Assembly: GCA_002499445.1 (NCBI GenBank)
Contig: DALS01000064.1
Location: 81,146 to 105,848, forward strand
DNA: 24,703 nucleotides
Reading direction: 5' to 3'
Source: Methanosarcina sp. UBA293
GTDB lineage: Archaea > Halobacteriota > Methanosarcinia > Methanosarcinales > Methanosarcinaceae
Below are positions 15,107 through 22,334 of this stretch, piece by piece. Position 1 is the first letter of the stretch. Each line of letters opens with the position of its first letter. The translations under genes and the position numbers were made by a program. The notes beneath the pieces were generated by a model. That model was not told the origin of the DNA. It was given only the letters and a program-made list of their open reading frames with translations, and ran no database searches.

Positions 15107-15913
15107 ATGAAAATCCTTGTACTCTACTCAGGCGAACTTGGGAAAAAAGTAATCCAGAACCTTATTAACGCAGGAAATTTTTGCGTATCGTGTGGAGAAC
15201 TCTGCAATCACTGCAGGCAAGCTAGGAAGTCATATGCGAACCTGATAGTAGGGATTCATGAATTTCCCCAAGATCTACCCACGTTTATAGAAGAGCCAGG
15301 GCAGTATATGCCTCAAAAGCTGCCAGAGTGTGACCTGATACTTGCTATTGGCATCCATCCTGATATTCTTATAGCCCTTCCTGAGGTCGCACAGAATACA
15401 AAGGCAAAAGCCGTAATTGCACCTGCTGAAGATTCAAAGAAAACTCCTGCAGGTGTTCTTGAACAGCTTAGAAAAGAGCTTGAAGCCATTGGAGTTGAGT
15501 TTGAAGGGCCAAAGCCTTTTTGTGCTCTTGAGAAAACCGGAAAGCCTACTATAGATGCTTTCGTTGACCTTGGCTTTGGAAAACCTGTGCTAAGGATCGA
15601 AACAAGTCCCGATGGGAAGATGTTCATAGGCGCTGGCGTTCTAAGAGATGCCCCCTGCGGTTCCACCTGGTTTGTAGCAAAAAAGCTTGGCTGGACCGAT
15701 GTTGCAGGATATAAAGAAACCATCTCAGGAGCTCATCACTCTTACCCCTGTACCGCAAGCATGGACAAAGATCCCCAGCTAGGGGACACTATCCTCCATA
15801 AAGCCGGATATATTATCAGGGAAGCTGTTGAAGACGGGATGGAGTGTGCAAAAAAGGAAAAGGCTCGGATGTCTACAGCCTACGGGAATGAGGTCTCAAG
15901 CTCTAGTTCTTGA
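15107..15913 (+). CDS. DUF166 family protein with N-terminal cysteine cluster
   Basis: This 268-residue protein belongs to the archaeal DUF166 family, once labelled 'thymidylate synthase' in methanogens, a label I would not rely on. The N-terminus KILVLYSGELGKKVIQNLI is a Rossmann-like strand-loop-helix. Four cysteines follow at 26, 29, 33 and 36 (CVSCGELCNHC), spaced like a metal or Fe-S site. Further conserved-looking parts are CDLILAIGIHPDILIALPEV, VIAPAEDSKKTPAG, DAPCGSTWFVAKKL and HHSYPCTASM, the last two with extra Cys. The C-terminus is a short charged/Ser tail. ATG at 15107 has TTGGAG about nine bases upstream. It follows the homocysteine genes but is separated by over 500 bp and a termination tract, so it is likely a separate unit. 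Its biochemical role is unknown to me. Confidence 0.82.
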   Translation: MKILVLYSGELGKKVIQNLINAGNFCVSCGELCNHCRQARKSYANLIVGIHEFPQDLPTFIEEPGQYMPQKLPECDLILAIGIHPDILIALPEVAQNTKAKAVIAPAEDSKKTPAGVLEQLRKELEAIGVEFEGPKPFCALEKTGKPTIDAFVDLGFGKPVLRIETSPDGKMFIGAGVLRDAPCGSTWFVAKKLGWTDVAGYKETISGAHHSYPCTASMDKDPQLGDTILHKAGYIIREAVEDGMECAKKEKARMSTAYGNEVSSSSS

Positions 15914-15965
15914 AAAACTGATTTCCATATTTAAGGAAACTCTCCATCGATATCTTTTATTACTA

Positions 15966-16006
15966 AATGATTTCGAATAGTTTAAAAATGATTTCGAATA
16001 GTTTAA
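15966..16006 (+). repeat. 20-bp direct repeat, 21-bp period
   Basis: AATGATTTCGAATAGTTTAA occurs at 15966-15985 and again at 15987-16006, separated by a single A. It lies downstream of the DUF166 gene and looks like a simple tandem duplication. Confidence 0.9.
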
Positions 16007-16128
16007 GCATGTAACGCATGCCCTGCATACTTGACGTAAATTGTGCAAGGCATACGTATATATGAAGTATATTAGACTATTGTAAATTATGAAATATTAT
16101 TGTCAGTTTTAGTTTTAAGAGGAAAATC

Positions 16129-16491
16129 ATGAAACCGAAAATTGACTCAACCAGTTTTGGTTCTATAATTGTAGAGGGAGAGACCTATAAGTACGATATA
16201 CTCATTCGCCTCAATGGGCAGGTTGAAAAAAGAGAGAAAGAACTGTCAAAGGAGCTATATGGAACTTCTCATAAAATCTCGCTTGAGGAAGCAAAGTACA
16301 TCTATGAGGAAGGAACCGAGAAAATCATTATAGGAACCGGCCAGACAGGTTTTGTGAAACTCTCGGAAGAAGCTGAAGATTTTTTCAGGGAAAATAAATG
16401 CGGAGTAGAACTTTTTCCGACTCCCTGGGCAATTGAACGCTGGAACGAGCTTGAAGGCAGGATTACTGCAATGTTTCATGTAACGTGTTAA
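16129..16491 (+). CDS. Mth938-like domain protein (AAMDC/DUF498 family)
   Basis: The 120-residue protein fits the single-domain Mth938-like fold (PF04430 type). The start IDSTSFGSIIVEGETYKYDI is the hallmark, followed by a basic segment, then EEGTEKIIIGTGQTGFVKLS, which matches the conserved I(I/V)GTG(Q/T)xG turn, and the C-terminal CGVELFPTPWAIERWNEL with the T-P-x-A helix start. The biochemical function of the family is not established; human AAMDC is linked to adipogenesis and a complex I assembly factor is related. ATG at 16129 has AAGAGGAAAA about five to ten bases upstream. The gene is single and converges on mscS across a nested inverted repeat. Confidence 0.87.
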   Translation: MKPKIDSTSFGSIIVEGETYKYDILIRLNGQVEKREKELSKELYGTSHKISLEEAKYIYEEGTEKIIIGTGQTGFVKLSEEAEDFFRENKCGVELFPTPWAIERWNELEGRITAMFHVTC

Positions 16492-16497
16492 GTTTAA

Positions 16498-16615
16498 AAA
16501 GCAGATACTTCAGACAGGTAAATTAAGATTCAAAAGGCAGATAGGGCTATTTCATCATAGCCCTGTCATACCGGGCTTTTTCCTGTACTGTTATATTTAT
16601 TAAAGTATCTGCTTT
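16498..16615. repeat. Long-range 13-bp inverted repeat with nested hairpin
   Basis: AAAGCAGATACTT (16498-16510) is the exact reverse complement of 16603-16615, which encodes the last residues of MscS. Within the loop lies a second perfect 8-bp hairpin (16543-16564). The two nested dyads fill the space between the two convergent genes. Confidence 0.8.
16543..16564. terminator. Bidirectional hairpin between Mth938-like gene and mscS
   Basis: AGGGCTAT-TTCATC-ATAGCCCT is a perfect 8-bp stem with a 6-nt loop. It lies 52 bases after the plus-strand stop and 36 bases after the minus-strand stop. GGGCTTTTTCC follows on the plus side. It may end transcripts from both sides. Confidence 0.55.
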
Positions 16616-17442
16616 CCAGTGTCTTCTGCTGCAATCTGTTTTATATTTACATCCAGTTGAGGGAACGGAAGCTCGATTCCTTCTTTCGTATAAGCGTCAA
16701 ATATTCCTGTAATCAGGTAATTCTTAACAGTTCCCATATCTCCTGTTTTTGCCCAAGCACTGAGCTGCAAGTTTATAGAGGAATCAGCAAGCTCAGTAAT
16801 CACCACTGAAGGTCCGGATTCTCGAAGGATAAGGGGATGCGTTTTCATGAGATTGAGTGCTATCGCGGTTGCTTTATCAAGATCTGAAGAATAACTAATA
16901 CCTATATTAACTGAAACTCTTCTCGTAGGCATACGTGTCATATTAACAATTGAACTTCCCCAGACAAGCTTATTCGGAATTGTAATCAGCTGGTTGTCAG
17001 GGGTCAGGAGCTCAGTTGACATAATCCCTACAGACCTTACTTTTCCTGTCTGTCCACTAACGGTTACGGTCTCTCCCATATCAATAGGTCTTATTGCCGC
17101 AACACAGACTCCAGCAGTCAGGTTTGTAAAGGTATCTTGCATACCCAAGCCAAGAACCAGACCTAATACTGCAGAAATTCCTATTATATAACTATCCACG
17201 TCGAGATTCAGGCTCTTCAAGAAACCAAGAACTACAATTACATAAAGGAGGATACTTAAAAAGTGGGTAAGAAATTCAATAGTAAGATCAGGAATCTTTG
17301 TTTTTTGTATTCCTCTTTTGAAAACACGAATAATATATTTTGATAAAAAGAACCCAAAAATTAGTACTAAGATTGAAAAAGTAAGCCTGTAAAATGTTAT
17401 TTCGGTATATGGAATTACTTGCTCCATTATTTCATAACTCAT
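16600..17442 (-). CDS. Small-conductance mechanosensitive ion channel (MscS family)
   Basis: This 280-residue membrane channel would release solutes during osmotic down-shock. There are three N-terminal membrane helices: about 13-38 (FYRLTFSILVLIFGFFLSKY), about 52-75 (FLTHFLSILLYVIVVLGFLK) and the pore-lining TM3 at about 86-115 (GISAVLGLVLGLGMQDTFTN), with the Gly/Ala packing pattern of MscS. The cytoplasmic beta domain follows (IDMGETVTVSGQTGKVRSVG, then NKLVWGSSIVNMTRMPTRRV), and the tail ends in PFPQLDVNIKQ, the usual end of the cage region. Length matches E. coli MscS (286). The ATG at 17442 is fixed by GAGGTGAC at 17448-17455 on this strand. Its last codons form one arm of the 13-bp inverted repeat. 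It stands alone. Confidence 0.94.
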   Translation of the reverse strand: MSYEIMEQVIPYTEITFYRLTFSILVLIFGFFLSKYIIRVFKRGIQKTKIPDLTIEFLTHFLSILLYVIVVLGFLKSLNLDVDSYIIGISAVLGLVLGLGMQDTFTNLTAGVCVAAIRPIDMGETVTVSGQTGKVRSVGIMSTELLTPDNQLITIPNKLVWGSSIVNMTRMPTRRVSVNIGISYSSDLDKATAIALNLMKTHPLILRESGPSVVITELADSSINLQLSAWAKTGDMGTVKNYLITGIFDAYTKEGIELPFPQLDVNIKQIAAEDTGKQIL

Positions 17443-17823
17443 TTAGTCACCTCGTTTTTGCCTTCCCTGTAGGAGAAGCTGGCAAACATTTTTTATACTC
17501 CAATGTATAGAATTTGTAAAGAATAGAACTTATAAATAGCAAACAGATAAAGATAAACAGATAAAAAGTAAACCTATGAAGCAAAGTACAGGGTTACATT
17601 AACTTGATCTTTTCAGTATAAATTAAATTTAATTTTTTATAGTTATCTGTAGAAACTAGCTTTCTTTAATTCTGTCTTTTTAATCCAGAAGTCTTATCAC
17701 AGAACAAATCTTTACTTTAACAAGTCTCAAGTATAAAGTATAAAGTATAAAGTATTAAAGAAAATAATCTAAGTAACTTTAAGTAATTCTATTTAGTTTT
17801 ATCAAGTTCAGGGAAGGTCCAGG
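17443..17823. other. 381-bp divergent spacer with 7-bp microsatellite
   Basis: This AT-rich region serves as promoter zone for mscS (minus) and the coiled-coil gene (plus). It holds a short tandem repeat of AGTATAA (17730-17755). No gene, RNA or palindrome of note is seen. Confidence 0.5.
17730..17755 (+). repeat. AGTATAA tandem repeat, about 3.7 copies
   Basis: AGTATAA is repeated three times perfectly, followed by a partial fourth copy (AGTAT). It lies about 70-95 bases before the coiled-coil gene, where copy-number changes could alter promoter spacing. Confidence 0.85.
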
Positions 17824-19101
17824 TTGAAGTGGATAAAAAAACTCTTAGGAAGAAAAGAAGATTCCAGTGAAAAAACCGATTTTAAGGAAATTAGTTTTGA
17901 AGACCTGCCCACGTGGCTGGATACCAGGTCTCAAAAAATATCATCCGGGGTAGAAAAGGACGTCTCCGGCCTCTTGAGAGAATTTGAAGTTTCGCTTTCG
18001 GCACTTAATGAAAGTAACAAGAGGCTTGCAGAGGCAAGAGTCGAGGGAAACTTTGATATCAGGGCTGTAAAGCGAGCGAAGAGCAATAGAGAAAATGTGA
18101 CAAAACAGGTCACAACGCTTATTGACAAAATAAAGGTGCAGGAGAATAAGGATTTTAGAGCTCTCGAAAGCTTTTATGCGACAGCCACGCAGAACCTGGA
18201 TACCTGTCTGGAAAACATGAACCGGAGTTTCAGGTACACAAGAGTCGTTTTTCCTGAGGAATCAAAAGAAGTTAGTGAAAGCCTTGCCAGTTTAGGCAAA
18301 GTCTTTAACGAGCTAAGAGAGGTAATTCTGGTAAATAAAAAGGAAATGGATGCCATTGAAGCAGCTTATTCAGACATTAACGAAGTAGAGGAGCTTTTTG
18401 CCTCAATAGCAGCCAATGAGCTGGAACTTGAATCCAGAAACCAAAAAATCCAGGTTTTGAAAACTGAAACTTCGGACGCCAGCCAGGCTCTTGAAGATTT
18501 TAGAAAAGGAACTGCCTGGCAGAATTTACAGAGATTGCAGGCAGAAATTACCGAGGCTGAGGAAAAACTCAGTAAAGCCGAGGCAGGTTTGAGTTCCCTT
18601 ATCCTTCCTCTCTCAGGTCACCTCTCAAGGATCAAAAAACTTCACGAAAGCGGCAGATATACCCTAAAACCAGAAATAAAGAAGCAGCTTGATATTTGTC
18701 TTGAAGATCCCACAAAGGTAGATCCTTCTTTTCTCCCAGAGCTTCAAAAGATATTTGAAGATAATACCCTGGATATGCAGACTCAGAAAAAAGAAAAAGC
18801 CCTGTTACAGGTCAAAGCTGCAATTTCAGGTTTCCTAGAAAGAAAGAAAGAGTATCTTGAAGCTCTTCAGGAATTTGGGACAAAAAAAGCTGAAATTGAA
18901 AGTTCTGATACTGGAAAATTGACCGAACTCGAACATAAGGAAGCTGAACTCCTTAGCAGAATTAGCTTGCTTGAAGAAGATGCCCAGGATTCCAAAAAGA
19001 AGCTGGCTGCATTAAGGGAAGAACTCGAGCAAAGAAAGGAAAAACTTCTTGCCAGTATCAGTTTGATCGGCAGCGATATTAAAATAAATTTTGGATTATA
19101 A
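17824..19101 (+). CDS. Long coiled-coil protein of unknown function
   Basis: This 425-residue acidic protein is almost wholly helical, with no ATPase motifs or membrane segment. The N-terminus MKWIKKLLGRKEDS is a short basic amphipathic stretch that could touch the membrane. ISFEDLPTWLDTRSQKI (about 23-39) is a conserved-looking segment. Coiled coil then runs through about 40-160 and 165-270, a less regular middle part follows (PEIKKQLDICLEDPTKVDPS, about 294-313), and more coiled coil lies at about 325-415. It is SMC-like in texture only. The start is TTG at 17824, supported by GGGAAGGT at 17811-17818 and by the absence of an earlier start. I do not recognise a named family; a structural, scaffold or chromosome-related role is only a guess from shape. 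Confidence 0.8.
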   Translation: MKWIKKLLGRKEDSSEKTDFKEISFEDLPTWLDTRSQKISSGVEKDVSGLLREFEVSLSALNESNKRLAEARVEGNFDIRAVKRAKSNRENVTKQVTTLIDKIKVQENKDFRALESFYATATQNLDTCLENMNRSFRYTRVVFPEESKEVSESLASLGKVFNELREVILVNKKEMDAIEAAYSDINEVEELFASIAANELELESRNQKIQVLKTETSDASQALEDFRKGTAWQNLQRLQAEITEAEEKLSKAEAGLSSLILPLSGHLSRIKKLHESGRYTLKPEIKKQLDICLEDPTKVDPSFLPELQKIFEDNTLDMQTQKKEKALLQVKAAISGFLERKKEYLEALQEFGTKKAEIESSDTGKLTELEHKEAELLSRISLLEEDAQDSKKKLAALREELEQRKEKLLASISLIGSDIKINFGL

Positions 19102-19316
19102 ATTTTCAGGCTATAAAAAAGAAAACTGGATTGATGAAGATGAACTAATAAAAATGGATTTCCCCACACTGCCTCTATTGTTTTATTTTTCGTATTACAG
19201 AACATGAAGCTGGCTGGGTTTGGATAAGTTCAAAACTTTATAGTTAATGTATAGCTTACTTATTCCGGCCTGAAAGATTTAATTTCTCTTAATAGACTTA
19301 AAAAAGAGGTTTGGCA

Positions 19317-20048
19317 ATGACAGAGGCGCTTTACTTCCTTGATTGTTACTTGAAAGAGTTCGAAGCAACTGTCGAAAAGGTGACTGATGATAGATTTGTA
19401 GTTCTTGACCGTACTGCTTTTTATCCTGAGAGTGGAGGTCAGCCCAGCGACACCGGAAAAATAGTCCGCCAATCCGATAGAGCTGAGTTTGATATCCTGT
19501 ATGCAGGTAAGTTCAATGGAGAAATCAGTCATGAGATAGCTGGTGAAAATATTTCTGATGGGTTAGAAGCAGGGGACAGGGTGAAAGGATTCATAGATTG
19601 GGACCGCCGTTACAGGAACATGCGCATGCATACGGCAACTCACGTAATCGCAAATGTAATTGAAAAGGAAGCAGGAGCCCAGATAACCGGAAACCAGCTT
19701 GGCCTTGACCAGAGCAGGGTGGATTTCAGCCTTGAGATTTTTGACAGGGAGAAATTTGCTGAGTATGAGAGAATAGCAAACGAGCTTATATCCCGGAAAA
19801 TTCCTGTTAATCTCTACCTTATAAGCCACAAAGAAGCAAAAGAAAAGCTCTCACGATTAACCACGCTTGCTAAAGGCTTTTCCGATGAAATTGAAGAAGT
19901 GCGTATTGTCGAGATCGAAGGAGTTACAATCGAAGCCTGCGGGGGGACCCACGTTAAAAATACCGAGGAAATAAAAGGCATAAAGATCACAAAACTTCAG
20001 AATAAAGGGAAGAGCAACAGAAGAATGTACTTTACACTTATAAATTAA
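19317..20048 (+). CDS. alaX: Alanyl-tRNA editing protein AlaX (medium form)
   Basis: AlaX is a free-standing editing enzyme that hydrolyses Ser-tRNA(Ala) (and sometimes Gly-tRNA(Ala)) to correct AlaRS mistakes. The 243-residue protein has the glycine motif SGGQPSDTG (39-47), then the editing site with zinc ligands H105 and H109 (HTATH) and C208 and H212 (CGGTH), all present. The size fits AlaX-M, with an extra N-terminal beta domain but without the long C-terminal domain of AlaX-L. An upstream in-frame TTG (19311) directly follows the Shine-Dalgarno GAGGT (19306-19310), so the ATG at 19317, six bases from it, is the real start. The gene is single and is followed by simple T-rich repeats. Confidence 0.93.
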   Translation: MTEALYFLDCYLKEFEATVEKVTDDRFVVLDRTAFYPESGGQPSDTGKIVRQSDRAEFDILYAGKFNGEISHEIAGENISDGLEAGDRVKGFIDWDRRYRNMRMHTATHVIANVIEKEAGAQITGNQLGLDQSRVDFSLEIFDREKFAEYERIANELISRKIPVNLYLISHKEAKEKLSRLTTLAKGFSDEIEEVRIVEIEGVTIEACGGTHVKNTEEIKGIKITKLQNKGKSNRRMYFTLIN

Positions 20049-20086
20049 GCTCTGGATCGAACCTGAATCAACCTAAGTTTTTCTTT

Positions 20087-20131
20087 ATTTTATTTTATAT
20101 TATTTTATTTTATTTTATTTTATTTTATTTT
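20087..20131 (+). repeat. ATTTT pentanucleotide microsatellite
   Basis: Two ATTTT units, one interrupted unit (ATATT), then six further ATTTT units lie directly downstream of alaX. Confidence 0.9.
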
Positions 20132-20143
20132 ATATTTCCTACA

Positions 20144-20191
20144 TTCTTCTTTTCTTATGTTCTTCTTTTCCTACATTCTTCTTTTCTTACG
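20144..20191 (+). repeat. 16-bp tandem repeat, three copies
   Basis: TTCTTCTTTTCTTATG, TTCTTCTTTTCCTACA and TTCTTCTTTTCTTACG follow each other without gaps. It is T/C-rich on the plus strand and adjoins the pentanucleotide repeat. Confidence 0.9.
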
Positions 20192-20361
20192 TTCCCTTTT
20201 AGAGTTCATATCTCAAGAAGGTCCTCACGAAGGTCCTATTCTCTCAGCAGAATACACTGGCTGAAATTAGGATATTGAGTCTGAATACAATTATCTAATA
20301 TAATTTATAATTCTTGAGATATAGACAAATTAAATGGAGACAAATCAATTGGAGGTTAAGA

Positions 20362-21360
20362 TTGCTTAAATTAGGATATAAAATTGCGCCTGAACAGTTT
20401 CCTCCATTGGAGCTGCTGCAACAGGCTATAACTGCTGAAAAGGCAGGTTTTGAGAGTATTGATGCCAGTGACCATTTCCATCCCTGGAGTGAAGATGGGC
20501 AGGCATGCTTTGTCTGGAGCTGGCTTGGTGCGGCAGCTGTAAGTACTCAAACCATGGAATTGGGAACAGGCCTGACCTGCCCTATTCTCCGCTATAACCC
20601 TGCTGTTATTGCTCAGGCTGCTGCAACCGTATCCTCACTTGCTGGAGGACGGACCTATCTTGCAGTTGGAACAGGAGAAGCTTTAAACGAATACTCAATA
20701 ACCCTGGAATGGCCAGAATATAATGAGCGACAGCTACGAATGATAGAGGCAATAGGACTTATCCGTGAACTCTGGACAGGGCAGAAAGTTAACTTTGATG
20801 GATGTTACTACCAAACAAAGAACGCTAAATTATATACGCTGCCTAAAAACAACATTCCAATCTATATTTCCTCTCTTGTACCTGAAAGTGCCTACGTTGC
20901 AGGCTACTATGGAGATGGTCTTCTAACTGTAGGGGGAGAATCGGATAAGCAAAAATATGAGCAGATTCTTTCCGAGTTCGAAAACGGAGCCAGAGATTCA
21001 GGAAAGAGCCCGGAAAACTTGCCAAAGGCTATAGAGCTTTTTGTTGACTATGGAACAGACCCTGAAGAATCCATTGAAAATTTCATGAAGTATTGGGCTG
21101 GAGCGCTTATACCTGCGCTTTTCCTAAATAAAATCTATACGCCAGAAATGTCCGCTCAAAATGGGAAAGTTGTGAGCCCGGAAACAATAAGAAAGCATGC
21201 GTGCTTTTCCGAAAATCCTGAGGACCATATTAATTTTGTAAATGAGTATATTGATTTGGGTTTCACACATATTTACTTCCACTCGGCAGCCTCAAACCAG
21301 ATAGCCTTCCTCGAAACCTTCGGAAAAGATGTTTTACCAGCACTAAAAAACATGGGATAA
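20362..21360 (+). CDS. F420-dependent LLM-class oxidoreductase (G6PDH-family-like)
   Basis: This 332-residue luciferase-like TIM-barrel protein resembles the F420-dependent glucose-6-phosphate dehydrogenase family. LKLGYKIAPEQFPPLELL at the start, SDHFHPW (36-42) with the His that corresponds to the catalytic His40 of mycobacterial FGD1, the ILRYNPAVIAQAAATVSSLA segment, and GTGEALNE (103-110) with the Glu equivalent to Glu109 are all present. F420H2/F420 is abundant in methanogens, so it is a likely cofactor. The region aligned with FGD1 Lys198, a sugar-phosphate contact as I recall, reads GDGLLTVGGESD without lysine, so glucose-6-phosphate is probably not the substrate. The open frame reaches to 20314, but the TTG at 20362 is chosen because GGAGGT (20351-20356) lies five bases before it and the conserved region starts there. 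Confidence 0.88.
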   Translation: MLKLGYKIAPEQFPPLELLQQAITAEKAGFESIDASDHFHPWSEDGQACFVWSWLGAAAVSTQTMELGTGLTCPILRYNPAVIAQAAATVSSLAGGRTYLAVGTGEALNEYSITLEWPEYNERQLRMIEAIGLIRELWTGQKVNFDGCYYQTKNAKLYTLPKNNIPIYISSLVPESAYVAGYYGDGLLTVGGESDKQKYEQILSEFENGARDSGKSPENLPKAIELFVDYGTDPEESIENFMKYWAGALIPALFLNKIYTPEMSAQNGKVVSPETIRKHACFSENPEDHINFVNEYIDLGFTHIYFHSAASNQIAFLETFGKDVLPALKNMG

Positions 21361-21490
21361 ATCCCTTTTCATTTTTTGATCATTTATTAATTCAAAGAGC
21401 CACGTCACCTCAGAACAAGCTTTGTTTTTTCAGATCTTTTAAATTCCGTAGTCAATTGGTAATGAAATGAAAATAAATACCAGTGTAGAG

Positions 21491-21504
21491 TCACTAAAAA
21501 GTGA
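21491..21504 (+). promoter_or_regulatory. Short inverted repeat upstream of lipid kinase gene
   Basis: TCACT-AAAA-AGTGA lies about 36-49 bases upstream of the first ATG. AGTGATTTT occurs again at 21517. It is a weak candidate operator. Confidence 0.3.
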
Positions 21505-21539
21505 TTTTGTGATATAGTGATTTTACGACAAATGGTTTC

Positions 21540-22238
21540 ATGATAATGATAAGTGGTTTCATGATAAATGGATATATCCAGAACTTAAAGTGCGATTACC
21601 TTGACAGAAAAACCGCTCTTAAAGGTGAGGTTGAGCGCCAGTTAATACACCTGTCTACAGGTATAACTCTAATTTTTTTAATCCAGGCAGCTGGCGATAT
21701 GGCCCTGCCTCTGCTGCTGATTCTACTTGCTTTCTATATGACGATCTCAATAGCTATTTTCCTGGATCAGCTTCCGCTTCCTCTATCCGCTTTTCTATGC
21801 AGGTGGGGTAGACCCTCGAAGCAGGCTATACCTCTTAAGGGAACTATCCTGCTCCTCTCTGGAACAATCCTCTCTTTTATATCACTCCCTGAAGAAATTG
21901 TATATGCTTCGATTACAATAGTTGTTTTTGGGGATTCGGTAGCAACCGCAATAGGCGTACTGATAGGAAGGCATAAGCTACCGTATTCGGGAGAAAAAAC
22001 CATAGAAGGGACAGCATCAGGCATAATAGCAGCCTTTTTAGCGTCTTTACTTTTTGTAACTCCTGTTCAGGCTTTTGTTGGGGCTGCAGGTGGGATGCTA
22101 CTGGAAAGCATTGTAAGTTTGCAAACAATTCGAGAGCTAAATTCACAAATAATATTCAAATTTTTTTTCAATGATAATTTTTTGATTCCTTTGTTTTCAG
22201 GTTTACTAATGTTTCTTGTTGGTTTATCTAACATTTGA
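21540..22238 (+). CDS. Membrane CTP-dependent lipid kinase homologue (dolichol/phytol kinase family)
   Basis: This 232-residue polytopic protein has about six or seven hydrophobic segments. It matches the SEC59/phytol kinase/CTP transferase group: EVERQLIHLSTG (30-41, with the conserved Arg and His), FGDSVATAIGVLIGRHKLP (130-148) and GEKTIEGTASG (151-161) are the signature loops. Relatives phosphorylate polyprenols, phytol or diacylglycerol with CTP. In an archaeon the acceptor could be an isoprenoid alcohol or a dolichol-type lipid used in membrane or glycan synthesis; this is inference. The start is uncertain: ATGs lie at 21540, 21546 and 21561, none with a Shine-Dalgarno site, and TGGTTTCATGATA is repeated at 21533-21545 and 21554-21566. 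The gene converges on the MetV-like gene. Confidence 0.82.
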   Translation: MIMISGFMINGYIQNLKCDYLDRKTALKGEVERQLIHLSTGITLIFLIQAAGDMALPLLLILLAFYMTISIAIFLDQLPLPLSAFLCRWGRPSKQAIPLKGTILLLSGTILSFISLPEEIVYASITIVVFGDSVATAIGVLIGRHKLPYSGEKTIEGTASGIIAAFLASLLFVTPVQAFVGAAGGMLLESIVSLQTIRELNSQIIFKFFFNDNFLIPLFSGLLMFLVGLSNI

Positions 22239-22245
22239 GGATTTC

Positions 22246-22301
22246 CTGCTGATTCTGTACAGTTATTGATAAATGTGCTTTAATTTACAGAGAATCAGCA
22301 G
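22246..22301. terminator. 10-bp inverted repeat between convergent genes
   Basis: CTGCTGATTC (22246-22255) and GAATCAGCAG (22292-22301) are perfect arms around 36 bases. TGT/ACA next to the arms can extend pairing with a small bulge. It occupies the 96-bp gap between convergent stops and may end transcription from either side. Confidence 0.45.
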
Positions 22302-22334
22302 TGAAAGACCATATTTAAAAAATTAGAAATAAGA

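Larger units (their letters stand above)
20049..20361. other. 313-bp spacer with simple-sequence repeats
   Basis: After the alaX stop come (ATTTT)n repeats (20087-20131) and a 16-bp T/C-rich tandem repeat (20144-20191). The sequence GAAGGTCCT also occurs twice, 12 bp apart (20217 and 20229). The T-rich parts are likely the alaX termination zone. TAATATAATTTATAA near 20296-20310 may be the promoter of the next gene. Confidence 0.6.

Noticed and set aside
15313..15723. 136-codon minus-strand open frame
   Set aside because: It is antisense to the DUF166 gene, has no family likeness, and its Ser/Pro/Ala-rich composition comes from the reverse of the true frame.
15107..15913. Thymidylate synthase label for the DUF166 gene
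   Set aside because: No ThyA or ThyX active-site motif is visible; the label is an old database carry-over as far as I know.
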